A stretch of DNA of 55,267 nt from Actinomycetes bacterium (GCA_025356335.1 JANXUF010000026.1:1-55267), one strand, 5' to 3'; counted from the stretch's first letter, positions 7,299-18,439 are shown. Translations and numbers: made by a program. The notes: a model not told the origin generated them from the sequence alone.

Positions 7299-10061
7299 TC
7301 ACGTCACAGCCATGGCGCCGCTTGCTGCGGGTGCAATGCCGCTGCCGACGTGTCGGCGGATGAGCGAGCGGCGTATTTCGTCTGCGCCCCACACGATGAA
7401 CGGGAAGGAGATGAGCAGTGGAAGCACGTCGAGCGGTGGTGGCGTCGTTCCGAAGATCGACCGAAGTCCAGGAATGGTGGTGATCGCTGCGGCGAACGTG
7501 ACTTCGAAGGCGATGCCCCAGAGCAGGAGTGGATTCGTCGTCAGGCCGATTTGGCGAAGTGATGCGCGTTCGGTGCGAGCGGCGAACGCCGTTCCGATTT
7601 GGCAGGCGACGATGCCGAGAAAGGTCATCGTCGTGGCCTGCAGGTAGACGTGATGCAGCGGGCTGCCGGCACCGATCACCGCTCCGATGTGCCAGCCGCC
7701 ACTGGTGAGCACGAAGAAGTAGCCGCCGATGACCAGACCGGCGGAGAGCAGTCCGAGGAACAGCCACGCGCGTACGAGCATCGCCGGGCGGATGACGCCC
7801 TCTCGTTGTGGACGCGGCGGGCGGTTCATCAGTCCCGGTTCTGCGGGTTCTCGTCCGAGTGCGAGCGCCGGCAACGTTTCAGTGCCGAGATCGATAGCGA
7901 GGATCTGTAGCACCGTCAGTGGGAGTGGGATCCTCCCACCGCTGAGTGCGTACAGCAGGAATGGGACGACCTCCGGGGTTGCGTGCACGAAGATGTAGAA
8001 GATGAACTTGCGGACGTTCTCGTAGACCCGGCGTCCCTCGGCGACGGCGACGGCGATGCTGGCGAAGTTGTCGTCGGTCAGGATCATGGTGGCTGCGTCT
8101 CTGGCGACGTCGGTGCCGGATCGGCCCATGGCGATGCCGATGTCTGCCCGTTTGAGGGCGGGTGCATCGTTGACGCCATCTCCGGTCATCGCAACGACCT
8201 CACCGAGCGATCGAAGTGCGTCGGTGATGCGCAGTTTCGCCTCGGGAGAATTGCGGGCGAAGATGATCTCGCGGTGCTCGACGAGCAGTCGATCGAGTGC
8301 GGCGTCGCTCATCACGTCCAGTTCGCTTCCGCTGACGACGAGGTCGGCATCGATGCCGACTCGGCGTGCGACTGCCTGGGCGGTGAGGCCGAGATCGCCG
8401 GTGACCACGAGAATTCGGATTCCGGCCTGATGGCAACTGGCAACGGCGCCGGCGACCTCCGGGCGGGGGGCGTCGAGCAGGGCGACGAGGCCGACGAGGC
8501 ACAGTCCAGACTCGACATCGGCTCGCTCGTCGGAGGAAACACCGTCGGTCTTCCTGCGTGCCGCGGCGAGTACGCGCAGACCCTGGCCGGCCTGCGCCGC
8601 AATGATCTCGCAGACTGCTGCGAGGCGGGCCTCGTCGAGCGGCTCTTCGCTGCCGTCGGGTTGGAGCACCGTCGTGCAACGCAGCAACACCGACTCCGGA
8701 GCGCCTTTGGTGTGTACCCACAAATCGTCGTCCGTGCCGTCGACCGTCGTCATCAGCTTGAGTGACGGGTCGAATCGATAGATCACCCTGCACAAGCGCT
8801 CCCGTCGGCCCGCATCGACATCCGCACCGAGCAGACGGGCGGCGAGCAAGAGCGCAGTCTCGGTGGGATCCCCGAGTGCGACCGTCGGCTCGTCGTCGTC
8901 GATCGTTGCCGACGTACATGACGCAAGCACTTCAGCGAGCGATGTCGTTGTCGGCGAGACGTCGTCGGAACTCACCGTCGCCGACGCTTCGACGTCGATC
9001 GGTCCCGTCGTCGTCCAGATGGACACGACTCGCATACGGTTGGCGGTCAGCGTGCCGGTCTTGTCGGTACAGATCACCGTCGTCGACCCGAGCGTCTCGA
9101 CGGCGCTGAGTCGTTTGACGAGCGCGCCCTGACGTGCCAGCGCCCTGACTCCGGCGCCGAGCGCCAGCGTGATCGTCGGCAGCAGACCTTCTGGCACGTT
9201 GCCGACCAGCAGCCCGATGGCGAACACCGCGGCAGCGGAGAACGTCAGGCCGGCGGCGAGCGTGCCGAGCGGGAGGAAGGCGACACCGATGACGACCGAG
9301 ACGAGCGCAATGATCCACGCCACTCGCCGCACCTCTCGTTCCAGGGGACTGTCACCCCGCGGCCCGACGTTCTGGGAGAGCGCAGCGATGCGGCCCAGTT
9401 GGCTGTGCATACCGGTTGCGAAGACGACAGCGGTCGCTTCGCCGGCGGTGCAGATCGAGCCGCTGAACACGAGGTTCGAGGCATTCATCGAACCGCTCTC
9501 GCCGACGTTGGGGCCAGCTGTTCTCACGACCGGCGAGGACTCGCCTGTCAAGGTCGAGGTGTCGATCTCGACGGTGCCGTGTAGCAACCTGGCGTCCGCT
9601 GATACCCGTTCGCCCTCGGCGACGACCAGGAGATCGCCTGGCACGAGTTCGACGGCGTCGAGTTCTCGTCGTCGTCCGCCGCGAATCACGGTCGCCTTCG
9701 TCGGAAGATAGCGACTGAGCAGTTCGACGGCCTGTTCTGCCTGCTGTTCCTGCACGAACGCGAAGATGGCGTTCAGCACGATCACCGCAGCGATGGCGAT
9801 CGAGACGGCCGTCGAGCCGGTGACGGCCGCCAACGCCGCAGCAACCCACAGCAGCAAGGCGAGCGGGTGAATGAACTGGCGGAGCAGGTCACGTGGCCAC
9901 GAGCGTCCGTCTCGCCGTTCGAGCTCGTTCCGGCCGTAGGTCAGCAGTCGACGGGTCACTTCGCGTTCGTCGAGGCCGTCAGGACCAGTGCGCAGTTCCC
10001 CGACGAGTAGCTCCTGCGGATCCCGCCTCTCGGAGACGGTGCCGGCGTCGATCGAATTCAT
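7299..10061 (-). CDS. P2-type cation-transporting ATPase
   Basis: A complete P-type ATPase of 920 residues. It has an N-terminal cation-ATPase domain, the actuator motif LTGESSPV, the phosphorylation motif [10 protein letters not shown] (Asp at about 333), the hinge [20 protein letters not shown] and six C-terminal membrane segments. The fourth membrane helix reads [14 protein letters not shown], closer to the Na,K-ATPase form than to the AIPEGLP of SERCA-type pumps, so Na+, K+/H+ or Ca2+ are all possible. The ATG at 10061 overlaps the stop of the upstream gene by 4 bp, which indicates translational coupling. Mycobacterial CtpF, a related P2 pump, is hypoxia induced; that role here is inference. 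Confidence 0.92.
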   Translation of the reverse strand: MNSIDAGTVSERRDPQELLVGELRTGPDGLDEREVTRRLLTYGRNELERRDGRSWPRDLLRQFIHPLALLLWVAAALAAVTGSTAVSIAIAAVIVLNAIFAFVQEQQAEQAVELLSRYLPTKATVIRGGRRRELDAVELVPGDLLVVAEGERVSADARLLHGTVEIDTSTLTGESSPVVRTAGPNVGESGSMNASNLVFSGSICTAGEATAVVFATGMHSQLGRIAALSQNVGPRGDSPLEREVRRVAWIIALVSVVIGVAFLPLGTLAAGLTFSAAAVFAIGLLVGNVPEGLLPTITLALGAGVRALARQGALVKRLSAVETLGSTTVICTDKTGTLTANRMRVVSIWTTTGPIDVEASATVSSDDVSPTTTSLAEVLASCTSATIDDDEPTVALGDPTETALLLAARLLGADVDAGRRERLCRVIYRFDPSLKLMTTVDGTDDDLWVHTKGAPESVLLRCTTVLQPDGSEEPLDEARLAAVCEIIAAQAGQGLRVLAAARRKTDGVSSDERADVESGLCLVGLVALLDAPRPEVAGAVASCHQAGIRILVVTGDLGLTAQAVARRVGIDADLVVSGSELDVMSDAALDRLLVEHREIIFARNSPEAKLRITDALRSLGEVVAMTGDGVNDAPALKRADIGIAMGRSGTDVARDAATMILTDDNFASIAVAVAEGRRVYENVRKFIFYIFVHATPEVVPFLLYALSGGRIPLPLTVLQILAIDLGTETLPALALGREPAEPGLMNRPPRPQREGVIRPAMLVRAWLFLGLLSAGLVIGGYFFVLTSGGWHIGAVIGAGSPLHHVYLQATTMTFLGIVACQIGTAFAARTERASLRQIGLTTNPLLLWGIAFEVTFAAAITTIPGLRSIFGTTPPPLDVLPLLISFPFIVWGADEIRRSLIRRHVGSGIAPAASGAMAVT

Positions 10062-12811
10062 CTCGCGCCGGCCGGCGATACTGACGCACCGGGCAGCTGG
10101 CGAGGCTGACGCATGGCACGCATCGGGAGGACGACGTGTGGTGCTACAGCGATGCGGGCATCGACTGCGAGGCATCCATCGGCGCCGGCGATGATCGGGT
10201 TGAGATCGAGTTCGAGGATCTCCGGCACCGTCGCCATCAGCAGACCGATTCGGCCGATGATGTCCACCAGTGGTTCGATCGGGACGACCGGCCGGCCACG
10301 AAAGCCGCGCAGCAGTGGAAACGTCCTCAATTGCTCCAATGCCGACCGGGCGCGGGACGCGGTGACCGGCGCGAGCAGCACCGACCGGTCGCCGAGTAGT
10401 TCCGCTTCGGTACCCCCGGCGGCGACGACGACCATCGGGCCGATACCAGGGTCGCGAACGGCGCCGATCAGCATCTCGCCACCCGGTTCTGCCTGTCGTT
10501 GCACGACGATGTGTCGGAGACGGTCACCGAAGCGGTGCTGGAACGCGGAGACCACCCGTCGGACCATGGTGGCCGAGGAGACGCCGAGCACGACGGCGCC
10601 CTCTTCGGACTTGTGCACGACGCCGATGACGTCGGCTTTCAGGACGCAGGGGAAGCCGAGGTGTTGGGCGTGCTGAACGCATTCGCGTCCGCTCCGGCCG
10701 ACGGCCCATGGCGCGATCGGGATGCCGAGGGTTTCGAGGAGGCTGAAGGTGTCGGTGGTCGTCAGCCAGGCCGTCTCCTCGGGGCGATCGTGTGCTGCAG
10801 GAAGCAACTGGCGGACCTGGCGCCGGAGTGCCAGGAGGTCGACGTGTGATTCGACGACGTGCTCGTCGGCGGTCGCCGCGAGCCAGGCACCGCGGGTCGC
10901 GGCCAGCCCGATCGCGTCCATCGCCCGTTCCGGCGTGGCGTAGGTCGGCATCGTTCCGGTGGCATTCAGTCCTCCGAGGAGTACGGCGACGGCGGGGATC
11001 GACGTGTCTGACCAGTCGAGCTGCCATGGTGCCGGAGCGTTGGCGCCGAGATTGACACTGACCACGGCGCAGGCATCCACCTCACCCGATGCGGCGATCG
11101 CGCCGAGCACGCCGAGCACGGATCCAACGTCGACCGTTGCCAGCAGGTCGACGGGGTTGGAAGTCGCCGCTGCATCCGGCACGAGCAGGCGAAGGCGCTG
11201 CTGCAGCCCGGCAGAGAGCTCGACGACGTCGAGACCATTCGCCGATGCCGCGTCTGCGGCGAGGATCAGCGGTCCACCGGCGTTGCCGACGAGTGCCACG
11301 CGGCGACCCGATGGCGCTGGCTGCACGGCGAGCAGCGCGGCGACGTCGAGCATCTGGTCGAGCGTGTTCGCGCGCACGACACCCGTATGGGCGAACAACG
11401 CATCGACGGCGGCGTCGTCGGTGGCCAGCGCCGCAGTGTGCGATCGCGCCCCGCGCTTGCCTGCCTCGCTCCGGCCGCTCTTCAACGCAACGATCGGCAC
11501 CCTCCGTGACACGGCGCGGGCGATCCTTGCGAAACGGCGCGGATCACCGATCGACTCGAGGTACATCAACACCACCGAGGTCGACGGATCATCCGCCCAG
11601 TACCGCAGCACGTCGTTACCGCTGACGTCGACTTTGTTGCCCAGCGACACGAACGACGAGACCCCAAGACGCCGGCGCGCCGCCTCGGCGGCGAGCACGA
11701 TCCCGACACCTCCGGATTGCGAGGCGATGGCGATCGACCCCGGCGCCATCGACTGACGCATGAATGTGACGTTGAGACCTCCGTGCGTCGACGCGAGGCC
11801 GAGACAGTTCGGGCCGAGCACCCGCATTCCATAGCGCCGTGCGGTGGCGAGCAGTTCGCGCTCACGGTCAGCGCCGGCGGCGCCGGTTTCGGCGAACCCT
11901 GCCGTGATGACCACCAAGGCGCCGACACCTGCGCGACCGCATTCGTCGGCGACGCTCACCACGTTGGCGGCAGGCACGACGATCACCGCCAGATCGGCAG
12001 CGGCATCGAGATCGGCGAGATGGGCGACGGCCGGCACCCCGCCGACGGTCTCCTCGGTCGGATGCACCACGCTGATCCGTCCGGTGAAGGACGAGACGAG
12101 ATTCGCCAAGAGCACCCGGCCGACCGACGAAGGATCACGGCCGGCACCGATCACCACGATGTGCGTCGGAGACAACAGCGGGCGCAACGAGGCGATGGCA
12201 GCTCTCCAATCACGACCGTCTGCGCTGTCCTCGATCAGCTCCTCGTCTGCCAGGTCGAGCTCGACGTGAACCTGGCCATGTTCGTACCAGGTTCGCTCGG
12301 TCAGACCGACCGTACGGAACACGAGCTGCATCGCGTTGTTGCCTGCCAGGGTCTCGGCGACCAGGCGGCGAAAGCCGGCCTCGCGCGCGATCAGTGCGAG
12401 GTCCTCCAGCAATACCGTGGCGATGCCCTCCTGTTGATGGGAGTCGGCAACGGCAAAGGCGACCTCTGCTTCGTCCCGTCCTCCGACACGCGCGTACTCA
12501 CCGACCCCGATCACCTCGTCATCATCGAGCGCCAACATCACGACTCGATCGCCGATGTTGTTTCCATCCGACGGGTGCAGCTGTCGGTCGAGCGCTGGAG
12601 GCCGCAGCCCGAAAAACCGTTGGTAGATCGAGCGGTCGCTCAGCCGATCGTAGAAGAGCTGCATTGCTCCCCGATCCGACGCCTGTGACGACCGAATGCG
12701 CACGACCCGCCCATTCGTCGCCACGACGTCGCGGTCGAAGGCCGCGAGCACCGCATCGCTGTCGATACCGCTTCGGCGTCTGCCGGCCGGACGTGCAGCG
12801 GACATTCTCAT
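10058..12811 (-). CDS. GNAT domain fused to ADP-forming acyl-CoA synthetase
   Basis: A 917-residue fusion. Residues about 35-190 form a GNAT acetyltransferase (acetyl-CoA loop around [14 protein letters not shown]). About 210-350 is the CoA-binding domain ([14 protein letters not shown]). About 355-640 are the ligase-CoA domains with the phosphorylated His in [10 protein letters not shown] (His458), and about 690-890 is the ATP-grasp domain ([20 protein letters not shown]). Such fusions either make ATP from acyl-CoA or acetylate proteins (Pat/PatZ-like enzymes); the catalytic His is present, so synthetase activity is plausible. The gene is coupled to the ATPase downstream and lies 83 bp after hoxW, consistent with an operon dealing with energy limitation. 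Confidence 0.9.
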   Translation of the reverse strand: MRMSAARPAGRRRSGIDSDAVLAAFDRDVVATNGRVVRIRSSQASDRGAMQLFYDRLSDRSIYQRFFGLRPPALDRQLHPSDGNNIGDRVVMLALDDDEVIGVGEYARVGGRDEAEVAFAVADSHQQEGIATVLLEDLALIAREAGFRRLVAETLAGNNAMQLVFRTVGLTERTWYEHGQVHVELDLADEELIEDSADGRDWRAAIASLRPLLSPTHIVVIGAGRDPSSVGRVLLANLVSSFTGRISVVHPTEETVGGVPAVAHLADLDAAADLAVIVVPAANVVSVADECGRAGVGALVVITAGFAETGAAGADRERELLATARRYGMRVLGPNCLGLASTHGGLNVTFMRQSMAPGSIAIASQSGGVGIVLAAEAARRRLGVSSFVSLGNKVDVSGNDVLRYWADDPSTSVVLMYLESIGDPRRFARIARAVSRRVPIVALKSGRSEAGKRGARSHTAALATDDAAVDALFAHTGVVRANTLDQMLDVAALLAVQPAPSGRRVALVGNAGGPLILAADAASANGLDVVELSAGLQQRLRLLVPDAAATSNPVDLLATVDVGSVLGVLGAIAASGEVDACAVVSVNLGANAPAPWQLDWSDTSIPAVAVLLGGLNATGTMPTYATPERAMDAIGLAATRGAWLAATADEHVVESHVDLLALRRQVRQLLPAAHDRPEETAWLTTTDTFSLLETLGIPIAPWAVGRSGRECVQHAQHLGFPCVLKADVIGVVHKSEEGAVVLGVSSATMVRRVVSAFQHRFGDRLRHIVVQRQAEPGGEMLIGAVRDPGIGPMVVVAAGGTEAELLGDRSVLLAPVTASRARSALEQLRTFPLLRGFRGRPVVPIEPLVDIIGRIGLLMATVPEILELDLNPIIAGADGCLAVDARIAVAPHVVLPMRAMRQPRQLPGASVSPAGAR

Positions 12812-12894
12812 CGGAGACCTGCAATTTTCGGGGTCGAGCTCGCCAATGCTGTGTTGCGCATGTCCATGAGCATCGTCATACCGTCACCCGATGA

Positions 12895-13434
12895 CTAGAG
12901 GATTCGGCCCTCTTCGTCCAAACCATCTGGCAACACGGCCCGCAGGGCGACGAGTTCCGCTATGGCGTCGACCATCTGCGGCAGCGCCTGCTCGACCACG
13001 GGCGACAGCCGGTCCCCGATGTCGAGCGACTGCACCCCGCAGCTGACGATGTACACCTCGCAGGCTCGGCCGTACAACTCGCGGGCGATGGTGACGAGCG
13101 TCGTCGGGCTGACGTGGTGTGACCAGGTCCTGTCGGGCACGTCGGCTGCCGGCTCGACCATCTTGACGGAGAAGACGCCGGGGGCGAGAGCCGTGTTCGC
13201 GTCGATCAGCACGACGAGCGCCGACTCACTGATGTCGAGCGCGAGTTCCGGGGTCAACTGCTGGCGCTGCAGGACCACCGAGCCATCGAAACGCTGATCC
13301 TCGGCGAGTCGTCCGGCAGCGTGCCAACCGAGTCCGTCATCGCTCCGCATGACGTTGCCATACCCCACCAGGAGCACCCCGCCGCTCACCTCGCCGGTCA
13401 CCCCGCCATCACCCCGCCTCACCTCGTTGGTCAC
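12895..13434 (-). CDS. hoxW: [NiFe] hydrogenase maturation endopeptidase
   Basis: About 179 residues of the HyaD/HybD/HoxW protease family. These enzymes clip the C-terminal tail of the large subunit after nickel insertion. The N-terminal GVLLVGYGNVMRSDDGLGWH matches the GxGN...DDGxG motif, whose Glu/Asp residues bind nickel; VVLIDANTALAPG carries the second acidic residue and SHHVSPTTL the conserved His region. The most likely start is GTG 13434, overlapping the hoxH stop as GTGA; further GTG codons inside the next 35 bp are possible starts. The target should be the 24-residue tail of HoxH encoded next door. Confidence 0.88.
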   Translation of the reverse strand: MTNEVRRGDGGVTGEVSGGVLLVGYGNVMRSDDGLGWHAAGRLAEDQRFDGSVVLQRQQLTPELALDISESALVVLIDANTALAPGVFSVKMVEPAADVPDRTWSHHVSPTTLVTIARELYGRACEVYIVSCGVQSLDIGDRLSPVVEQALPQMVDAIAELVALRAVLPDGLDEEGRIL

Positions 13435-14852
13435 CGCACGAGCTCGTCGAGCACCACCCCGGTGTGGCCGATGAGCTGAACCTGTAGCGCCATCTCCCCG
13501 AGCGCATGCGTGGAACAGGACAGGCACGGGTCGTAGCAACGAATGACCGCTTCGACCCGGTTGAGCATCGGTTCGGTCAACTCGGCACTCCTGACATAGC
13601 GCTTGGCGACCTGCAGTACGCTGCGGTTCATCGCCAGGTTGTTGTGCCCCGTGGCGATCACCAGGTTCGCCCACTGGACGATGCCGTCGTCGTCGACCCG
13701 GTAGTGATGCAACAGCGTGCCGCGTGGAGCCTCTGACACGCCGATCCCCTCGTTGCTGTTGATACCGGCGAATGCCCGCACCCGCGGCAACAGGATGTCG
13801 GGCCCACGCAGCAGCTCTTCGATCCGCTCGGCGGCGTAGAGCATGTCGATCAGCCTGGCGTAGTGGTAGTGGAACGAGCTGCCGGGCACGCGCCCGAGCC
13901 GCCGCCGGAACTCGTCGAGTTCGATGTCGGCGCGCGGTGTCCCCATCTGGCCGGCGACGATGACGCGCGCCAACGGTCCGACCCGGTAGACCCCGTCGGG
14001 ATAGCCGAGCATCTTCCAATACGTCGACTTCAGATACGTCCACGGTTCGACAGCCTCGCCGAGATAGTCGGTGTAGGCGGTCGGATCGATGCGGTCGGCA
14101 AGCAGGTTGCCGTCGGCGTCCATCACCCGCAGCAGGCCGTCGTAGTGGTCGACGTTGCCGTCCTGATCGACGAGTCCCATGAACGCCGACCGGAAGTCGC
14201 CGAACGAAGCCGCTTCGTCCGCCCAGTCGAGCAGCGAGGACTTGTACCAGACGATCGCCCGCTCGATGGCGGCGATCGCTTCGGGAACCGTCGACAGGAT
14301 GCGGTCGCGCGTCTCCTCCGAGAGCGGGGAATCGACACCGCCCGGCACGATCCACGAGGGGTGGATCCGTTTGCCGCCGAGCCATTCGATGATCTGCTGC
14401 CCGAACCGGCGGACACCGACGCCGTCGCGGGCCAATTGCGGGTTCGCCTGGAGCAGGCCGATGATGTTGCGTTGGGCCGGGTCGGCGTCGAAGCCGAACA
14501 GCAGGTCGGGGGAGGAGAGGTGGAAGAAGCTGAGGGCGTTCGACTGCACGATCTGTGCGAGGTTCATCACCCGACGCAGGTCCGCCCCGGTCGGTGGCGG
14601 CTCGACGGCGAGGATCTGGTCACAGGCCTTCGACGAGGCGATCAGGTGGCTGACCGGACAGATCCCGCAGATGCGCGCCATGATCGACGGCATTTCGTGG
14701 ATCGGACGGCCCTGGGCGATGCGTTCGAAACCGCGGAACTGGGTGACGTGGAACTGTGCGTCGACGACCTCGCCATGGTCGTCGAGGTGGATCGTGATCT
14801 TCGAATGGCCCTCGATCCGGGTCACCGGGTCGATGACGATGGTGCTGGTCAT
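13431..14852 (-). CDS. hoxH: NAD-linked [NiFe] hydrogenase large subunit
   Basis: Catalytic subunit of a group 3d bidirectional hydrogenase (H2 + NAD+ <-> NADH + H+), 473 residues. Both Ni-binding motifs are intact: RICGICPVSH (Cys62, Cys65) and DPCLSCSTH (about 441-449). After the final His there is a 24-residue C-terminal extension (ALGEMALQVQ...), the substrate of the maturation protease. Start MTSTIVIDPVTRIEGHSKI is typical. It lies 9 bp downstream of hoxY and overlaps hoxW by 4 bp. The accessory hypA-F genes needed for metal insertion are not in the window. Confidence 0.96.
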   Translation of the reverse strand: MTSTIVIDPVTRIEGHSKITIHLDDHGEVVDAQFHVTQFRGFERIAQGRPIHEMPSIMARICGICPVSHLIASSKACDQILAVEPPPTGADLRRVMNLAQIVQSNALSFFHLSSPDLLFGFDADPAQRNIIGLLQANPQLARDGVGVRRFGQQIIEWLGGKRIHPSWIVPGGVDSPLSEETRDRILSTVPEAIAAIERAIVWYKSSLLDWADEAASFGDFRSAFMGLVDQDGNVDHYDGLLRVMDADGNLLADRIDPTAYTDYLGEAVEPWTYLKSTYWKMLGYPDGVYRVGPLARVIVAGQMGTPRADIELDEFRRRLGRVPGSSFHYHYARLIDMLYAAERIEELLRGPDILLPRVRAFAGINSNEGIGVSEAPRGTLLHHYRVDDDGIVQWANLVIATGHNNLAMNRSVLQVAKRYVRSAELTEPMLNRVEAVIRCYDPCLSCSTHALGEMALQVQLIGHTGVVLDELVR

Positions 14853-14861
14853 GGGTGCTCC

Positions 14862-15392
14862 TCAGCGGCCGAATCGGGCGCCATGGGTGTCGGGGGTGCG
14901 GCCCGCGAGCAGATCCACGAGCGACTGGTAGATGAGATCGGCAGACGGCGGACAACCTGGCAGGTACACGTCGACCTTGACGACGCGGTGCACCGGGCGG
15001 GCCATCGCCAGCAACTTCGGTACGACGCTGACCGGTATGCCGGGATTGATCGTCACGTTCTCGATGTAGGCGCGATCCAACAGTGGTTGCACACCGATGG
15101 GGTTGCGCATCGCCGGCACGTTTGCGGTGACAGCGCAGTCCCCGAAGGAGATCAGCGTGCCCGTCCGCTGGCGGACGTGCAGGATCTTACGGAGGTCGTC
15201 CTCACTGGACACCGCCCCCTCGACGAGGCAGAAGTCGACGTGCTCCGGGTACGCCTTGACATCGATGAGCGGGCTGTAGACGATGTCGGCGCGCTCGGCG
15301 ATGTCGAACAGGCGCTCGTCCATGTCGAGGAACGACATGTGGCAGCCCGAGCAGCCATCGAGCCAGATGGTGGCGAGGGTCGGCTTCGTCAC
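14862..15392 (-). CDS. hoxY: NAD-linked [NiFe] hydrogenase small subunit
   Basis: A 176-residue electron-transfer subunit carrying the proximal [4Fe-4S] cluster. The motif WLDGCSGCHMSFLD near residue 12, a Cys in GDCAV near 85 and LPGCPPSADLI near 145 supply the cluster ligands. The short form without the C-terminal extra-cluster domain is as expected for HoxY. It overlaps the hoxU stop by 4 bp (ATGA). Confidence 0.95.
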   Translation of the reverse strand: MTKPTLATIWLDGCSGCHMSFLDMDERLFDIAERADIVYSPLIDVKAYPEHVDFCLVEGAVSSEDDLRKILHVRQRTGTLISFGDCAVTANVPAMRNPIGVQPLLDRAYIENVTINPGIPVSVVPKLLAMARPVHRVVKVDVYLPGCPPSADLIYQSLVDLLAGRTPDTHGARFGR

Positions 15393-16108
15393 GTCTGCTC
15401 CAGGCCTTCGCCGAGACGCTTGAGGAACGGCAGGAAGGGACGTTGCGCCTTGCTGCCCTCAGCGATCGAACGACCGTTCTCGAAGAGCGCGCCAGTGGGG
15501 CAGACCTGGACGCATTTGCCGCAACTGGTGCATGTCGGCGATTCGCCCCACGGCGTTCCCATGTCGGTGACGACCCGCTCGGCGATGCCGGAGCCCATGA
15601 CGCCCCACGTGAAGGCGCCCTCGATCTCGGCGCACACCCGGACGCAGCGCTGGCACATGATGCAGCGGTTGTGGTCGATGGCGAAGAGTGGGTGACTGGC
15701 GTCGATGCCGACCGACGGGTTGATGACCGGCAGTTCGAAGTGGTCGATCTGCAGCTTCTCGGCGAGGTCCTGCAGTTCGCAGTGATTGTTGGCGACGCAA
15801 ATGGCGCAGATGTGATTGCGTTCGAGGAACAGCATCTCGGTGATCGTCCGGCGATATTCGGTGAGCTGCTCTGAGGTGGTGGTGATGTCCATGCCCTCGG
15901 TGACGAGCGTCGTACATGCAGGCGTGAGCTTGTTCGAACCGGCGACCTCGACAAGGCACAGCCGACACGAGGCGGTGTCGGACAGCCCATCGAGGTGGCA
16001 CATCGTCGGGATGTCGATGCCGTTCTCGGTGGCGACAGCGAGGATCGACTGGCCATCGCTCGCTGCCACGTCTGCTCCGTCGATCCGCAGCGTATGGACC
16101 GTCGTCAT
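15389..16108 (-). CDS. hoxU: hydrogenase diaphorase subunit, NuoG-like
   Basis: A 239-residue iron-sulfur protein linking the flavin subunit to HoxY. It has an N-terminal [2Fe-2S] ferredoxin domain ([20 protein letters not shown]), a His-Cys3 [4Fe-4S] region ([18 protein letters not shown]) and two C-terminal [4Fe-4S] motifs ([12 protein letters not shown] and [15 protein letters not shown]). This is the HoxU arrangement, equivalent to the N-terminus of complex I NuoG. I chose ATG 16108 because it overlaps the hoxF stop as ATGA; a start at 16138 would add only non-conserved residues. Confidence 0.94.
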   Translation of the reverse strand: MTTVHTLRIDGADVAASDGQSILAVATENGIDIPTMCHLDGLSDTASCRLCLVEVAGSNKLTPACTTLVTEGMDITTTSEQLTEYRRTITEMLFLERNHICAICVANNHCELQDLAEKLQIDHFELPVINPSVGIDASHPLFAIDHNRCIMCQRCVRVCAEIEGAFTWGVMGSGIAERVVTDMGTPWGESPTCTSCGKCVQVCPTGALFENGRSIAEGSKAQRPFLPFLKRLGEGLEQT

Positions 16109-17763
16109 GTCGACACCGGTGCGGGTTCGATGCTGCACACACCGGCGGGGCAGACGCGGTCGACGATATGGGCGACGTACTCGTCACGAAAGTAGCGCAG
16201 GGTGCTGAAGATCGGGTTCGGGGCGCCCTGGCCGAGGCCGCAGAGGCTCGTCCGCTGAACCATGTGGCCGAGCCGCTCCATCTGTGCGAGGTCGTCCATC
16301 GTCGCCTCTCCGGTGGTGATCCGTTCGAGCAGCATGAACAGTTGCGTCGTCCCCACCCGACAGGGCACGCATTTGCCGCACGACTCCTCTCGGCAGAAAT
16401 CCATGAAGTATCTCGCCACGTCGACCATGCACGACGTCTCGTCCATGACGATCATGCCACCGGACCCCATGAACGAACCGACGCCGATGAGCGATTCGTA
16501 GTCGACGCCCATGTCGAGGAACTCGGACGGGATGCAGCCGCCGGACGGACCGCCGGTCTGTACCGCCTTGAAGGCACGGCCGTCGACGATCCCGCCGCCG
16601 ATGTCGAAGACGATCTCGCGCAGCGTCGTGCCCATCGGCACCTCGATCAGCCCGGTGTTGACGACACGTCCGGCGAGCGCGAAGACCTTTGTTCCCTTGC
16701 TCGTGGCGGTGCCGAGACCGGCGAACCAGGAGCCACCCTTGCGGATGATCGGCGCGACGTTGGCGAACGTTTCGACGTTGTTGATCAGCGTCGGTTGGTG
16801 CCACAGACCGGCGACCGCTGGATACGGAGGCCGCGTCCTCGGCGTGCCACGACCACCTTCGAGCGAGGCGATGAGGGCGGTTTCCTCGCCGCAGACGAAG
16901 GCGCCCGCACCTTGGCGGATGTCGACCTCGAAACTGAACTCGGTGTCGAGCATCGATGCGCCGAGGTAGTTCGATCGACCCGCTGCCTGGATCGCTTTGT
17001 GCAGGCGACTCACGGCGAGCGGGTACTCGGCACGGCAGTAGACATAGCCGATGCTGGCGCCGACGGCATATGCGGCGATCGCCATCCCTTCGAGGACGCG
17101 GTACGGGTCGCTCTCGAGCACGCTCCGGTCCATGAACGCTCCGGGGTCGCCCTCGTCGGCGTTACAGATGACGTACTTTGGTGAGCCGATGGCCTTGGCG
17201 ACGGTGTTCCACTTGAGGCCGGTCGGGTAGCCGGCCCCACCGCGACCGCGCAGGCCGCTGCGGGCGATCTCGTCGCGTACCTCCGCCGGCGTCATCGTGC
17301 TCAGTACCGTACGGAGCGCCTGGTACCCGCCACTGGCGACGTAGTCCTCGAGGCTTTCGGGGTCGATGCGCCCGGAGTTCTCCGTCACGATGCGGAGCTG
17401 CCGACTGAAGAAGGGCGCTTCGGGAACCCGCTCGCCGCCAGGAACCGCTGCTGCGAGTGCTTCGACGATCCCGCCGAGGTTGTCGGGCACGACGTGGGCG
17501 AACAGTTCGCCGGTCTCGGGGATCTGCACGAGCGGCCCTGCGGCACACAGCCCGAGGCAGCCGACGCGCTTGACCTCGACGTCGGTCAGCCCGGCGGCAG
17601 CGACCCGCTCGCCGAGGCCGAGGAGCACGTCGTGCGACTGCATCGACAGGCAGCTGACCGCCTCACAGACGTAGGCTGACGCCCGCGTGGGGCCGACGTG
17701 GGCCGGCAGGTTGACGACCCGCCGGCGCGGTCGCGCTGATGTGGTTGCCGATGATTCGCTCAT
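16105..17763 (-). CDS. hoxF: hydrogenase diaphorase subunit, NuoF-like (NAD/FMN-binding)
   Basis: A 552-residue flavoprotein that exchanges electrons with NAD(H). It starts with a thioredoxin-like [2Fe-2S] domain (CEAVSC ... [10 protein letters not shown]). Then come the FMN/NAD-binding core with [16 protein letters not shown] and [14 protein letters not shown], an SLBB segment ([15 protein letters not shown]) and the C-terminal [4Fe-4S] site [12 protein letters not shown]. Length matches HoxF/NuoF fusions. It overlaps hoxE (4 bp) and hoxU (4 bp), so HoxE, F and U are translationally coupled. Confidence 0.95.
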   Translation of the reverse strand: MSESSATTSARPRRRVVNLPAHVGPTRASAYVCEAVSCLSMQSHDVLLGLGERVAAAGLTDVEVKRVGCLGLCAAGPLVQIPETGELFAHVVPDNLGGIVEALAAAVPGGERVPEAPFFSRQLRIVTENSGRIDPESLEDYVASGGYQALRTVLSTMTPAEVRDEIARSGLRGRGGAGYPTGLKWNTVAKAIGSPKYVICNADEGDPGAFMDRSVLESDPYRVLEGMAIAAYAVGASIGYVYCRAEYPLAVSRLHKAIQAAGRSNYLGASMLDTEFSFEVDIRQGAGAFVCGEETALIASLEGGRGTPRTRPPYPAVAGLWHQPTLINNVETFANVAPIIRKGGSWFAGLGTATSKGTKVFALAGRVVNTGLIEVPMGTTLREIVFDIGGGIVDGRAFKAVQTGGPSGGCIPSEFLDMGVDYESLIGVGSFMGSGGMIVMDETSCMVDVARYFMDFCREESCGKCVPCRVGTTQLFMLLERITTGEATMDDLAQMERLGHMVQRTSLCGLGQGAPNPIFSTLRYFRDEYVAHIVDRVCPAGVCSIEPAPVST

Positions 17764-18260
17764 AGCTGCTCCAACCTGGCGACGAACTCGCGCGGCACGA
17801 CCCGGCCCTGGACCTCGCCGTCGACGACCGCCACCGGGGCGAGGCTGCAGGCACCCAGGCAGCGTGCGGTGAGGAGCGACAGTTTGCCGTCGGCGGTGGT
17901 CTCGTGCGGCTTCACCCCGAGTTCCGCCTTGATTGCCGAGAGGATCTCACGCGCACCGTTGATGTAGCAGGCGGTGCCGGTGCAGACGACGCAGGCGTGC
18001 TCACCGAGCGGCTTGAGCGTGAAGTGATGGTAGAAGGTGACGACGCCGAACACCTTCGAGGGCGGGATCGCGAGGCTCTCGCCGATGAATCGCAGGGCGT
18101 CGTCGTCGATGTAGCCGAATGCCTCCTGTGCGGAGTGCAGCGCCTCGATGAGCGCCTCGGGACGGTTGCCGAGGCGGCGCATCCGCGATTCGACCACGCG
18201 CCAGCGCCTGTCGTCGGTCGGCGCAACGGGCCGTGCCGTGCGCACCGGCACAGCAGTCAT
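17760..18260 (-). CDS. hoxE: hydrogenase diaphorase subunit, NuoE-like
   Basis: A 166-residue [2Fe-2S] thioredoxin-fold protein like NuoE. It has the helical N-terminus ([20 protein letters not shown]), VTFYHHF, and the four cluster cysteines in CTGTAC and CLGAC. It is the first gene of the hox set and has the set's only upstream gap: 179 bp to the next minus-strand gene. The ATG at 18260 has AGGGA almost touching it. The presence of HoxE assigns the complex to the five-subunit HoxEFUYH form known from cyanobacteria and many soil bacteria. The operon promoter should lie in 18261-18439, where I see no clear regulator site. Confidence 0.92.
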   Translation of the reverse strand: MTAVPVRTARPVAPTDDRRWRVVESRMRRLGNRPEALIEALHSAQEAFGYIDDDALRFIGESLAIPPSKVFGVVTFYHHFTLKPLGEHACVVCTGTACYINGAREILSAIKAELGVKPHETTADGKLSLLTARCLGACSLAPVAVVDGEVQGRVVPREFVARLEQL

Positions 18261-18439
18261 TCCCTGCCTGGCTGGCCGGACTGGCTGAGTTCTCGGCGCC
18301 GGTCGGCGAGCCGGCCTTCGCTCGGTCGACACACGAATCCGTTGATGTCGCCACAGTACCACGGGCAGTGCAGCCACCCGGGCAGTGAGGCGGTTCGCAG
18401 GCGGCGGCCGAGGACACGACTCGGCCAGGGCATCGCCTG

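Noticed and set aside
13435..14385. Longer hoxW reaching into hoxH
   Set aside because: The upstream part is hoxH read in the wrong frame; protease similarity begins after the GTG at 13434.
13863..15695. 610-codon plus-strand frame opposite hoxH, hoxY and hoxU
   Set aside because: Antisense of three conserved genes with no recognisable domain; an effect of high GC.
16168..17184. Long plus-strand open frame opposite hoxF
   Set aside because: Shadow frame of a clearly conserved gene; composition (Arg/Asp/His-rich) and lack of any motif show it is not coding.
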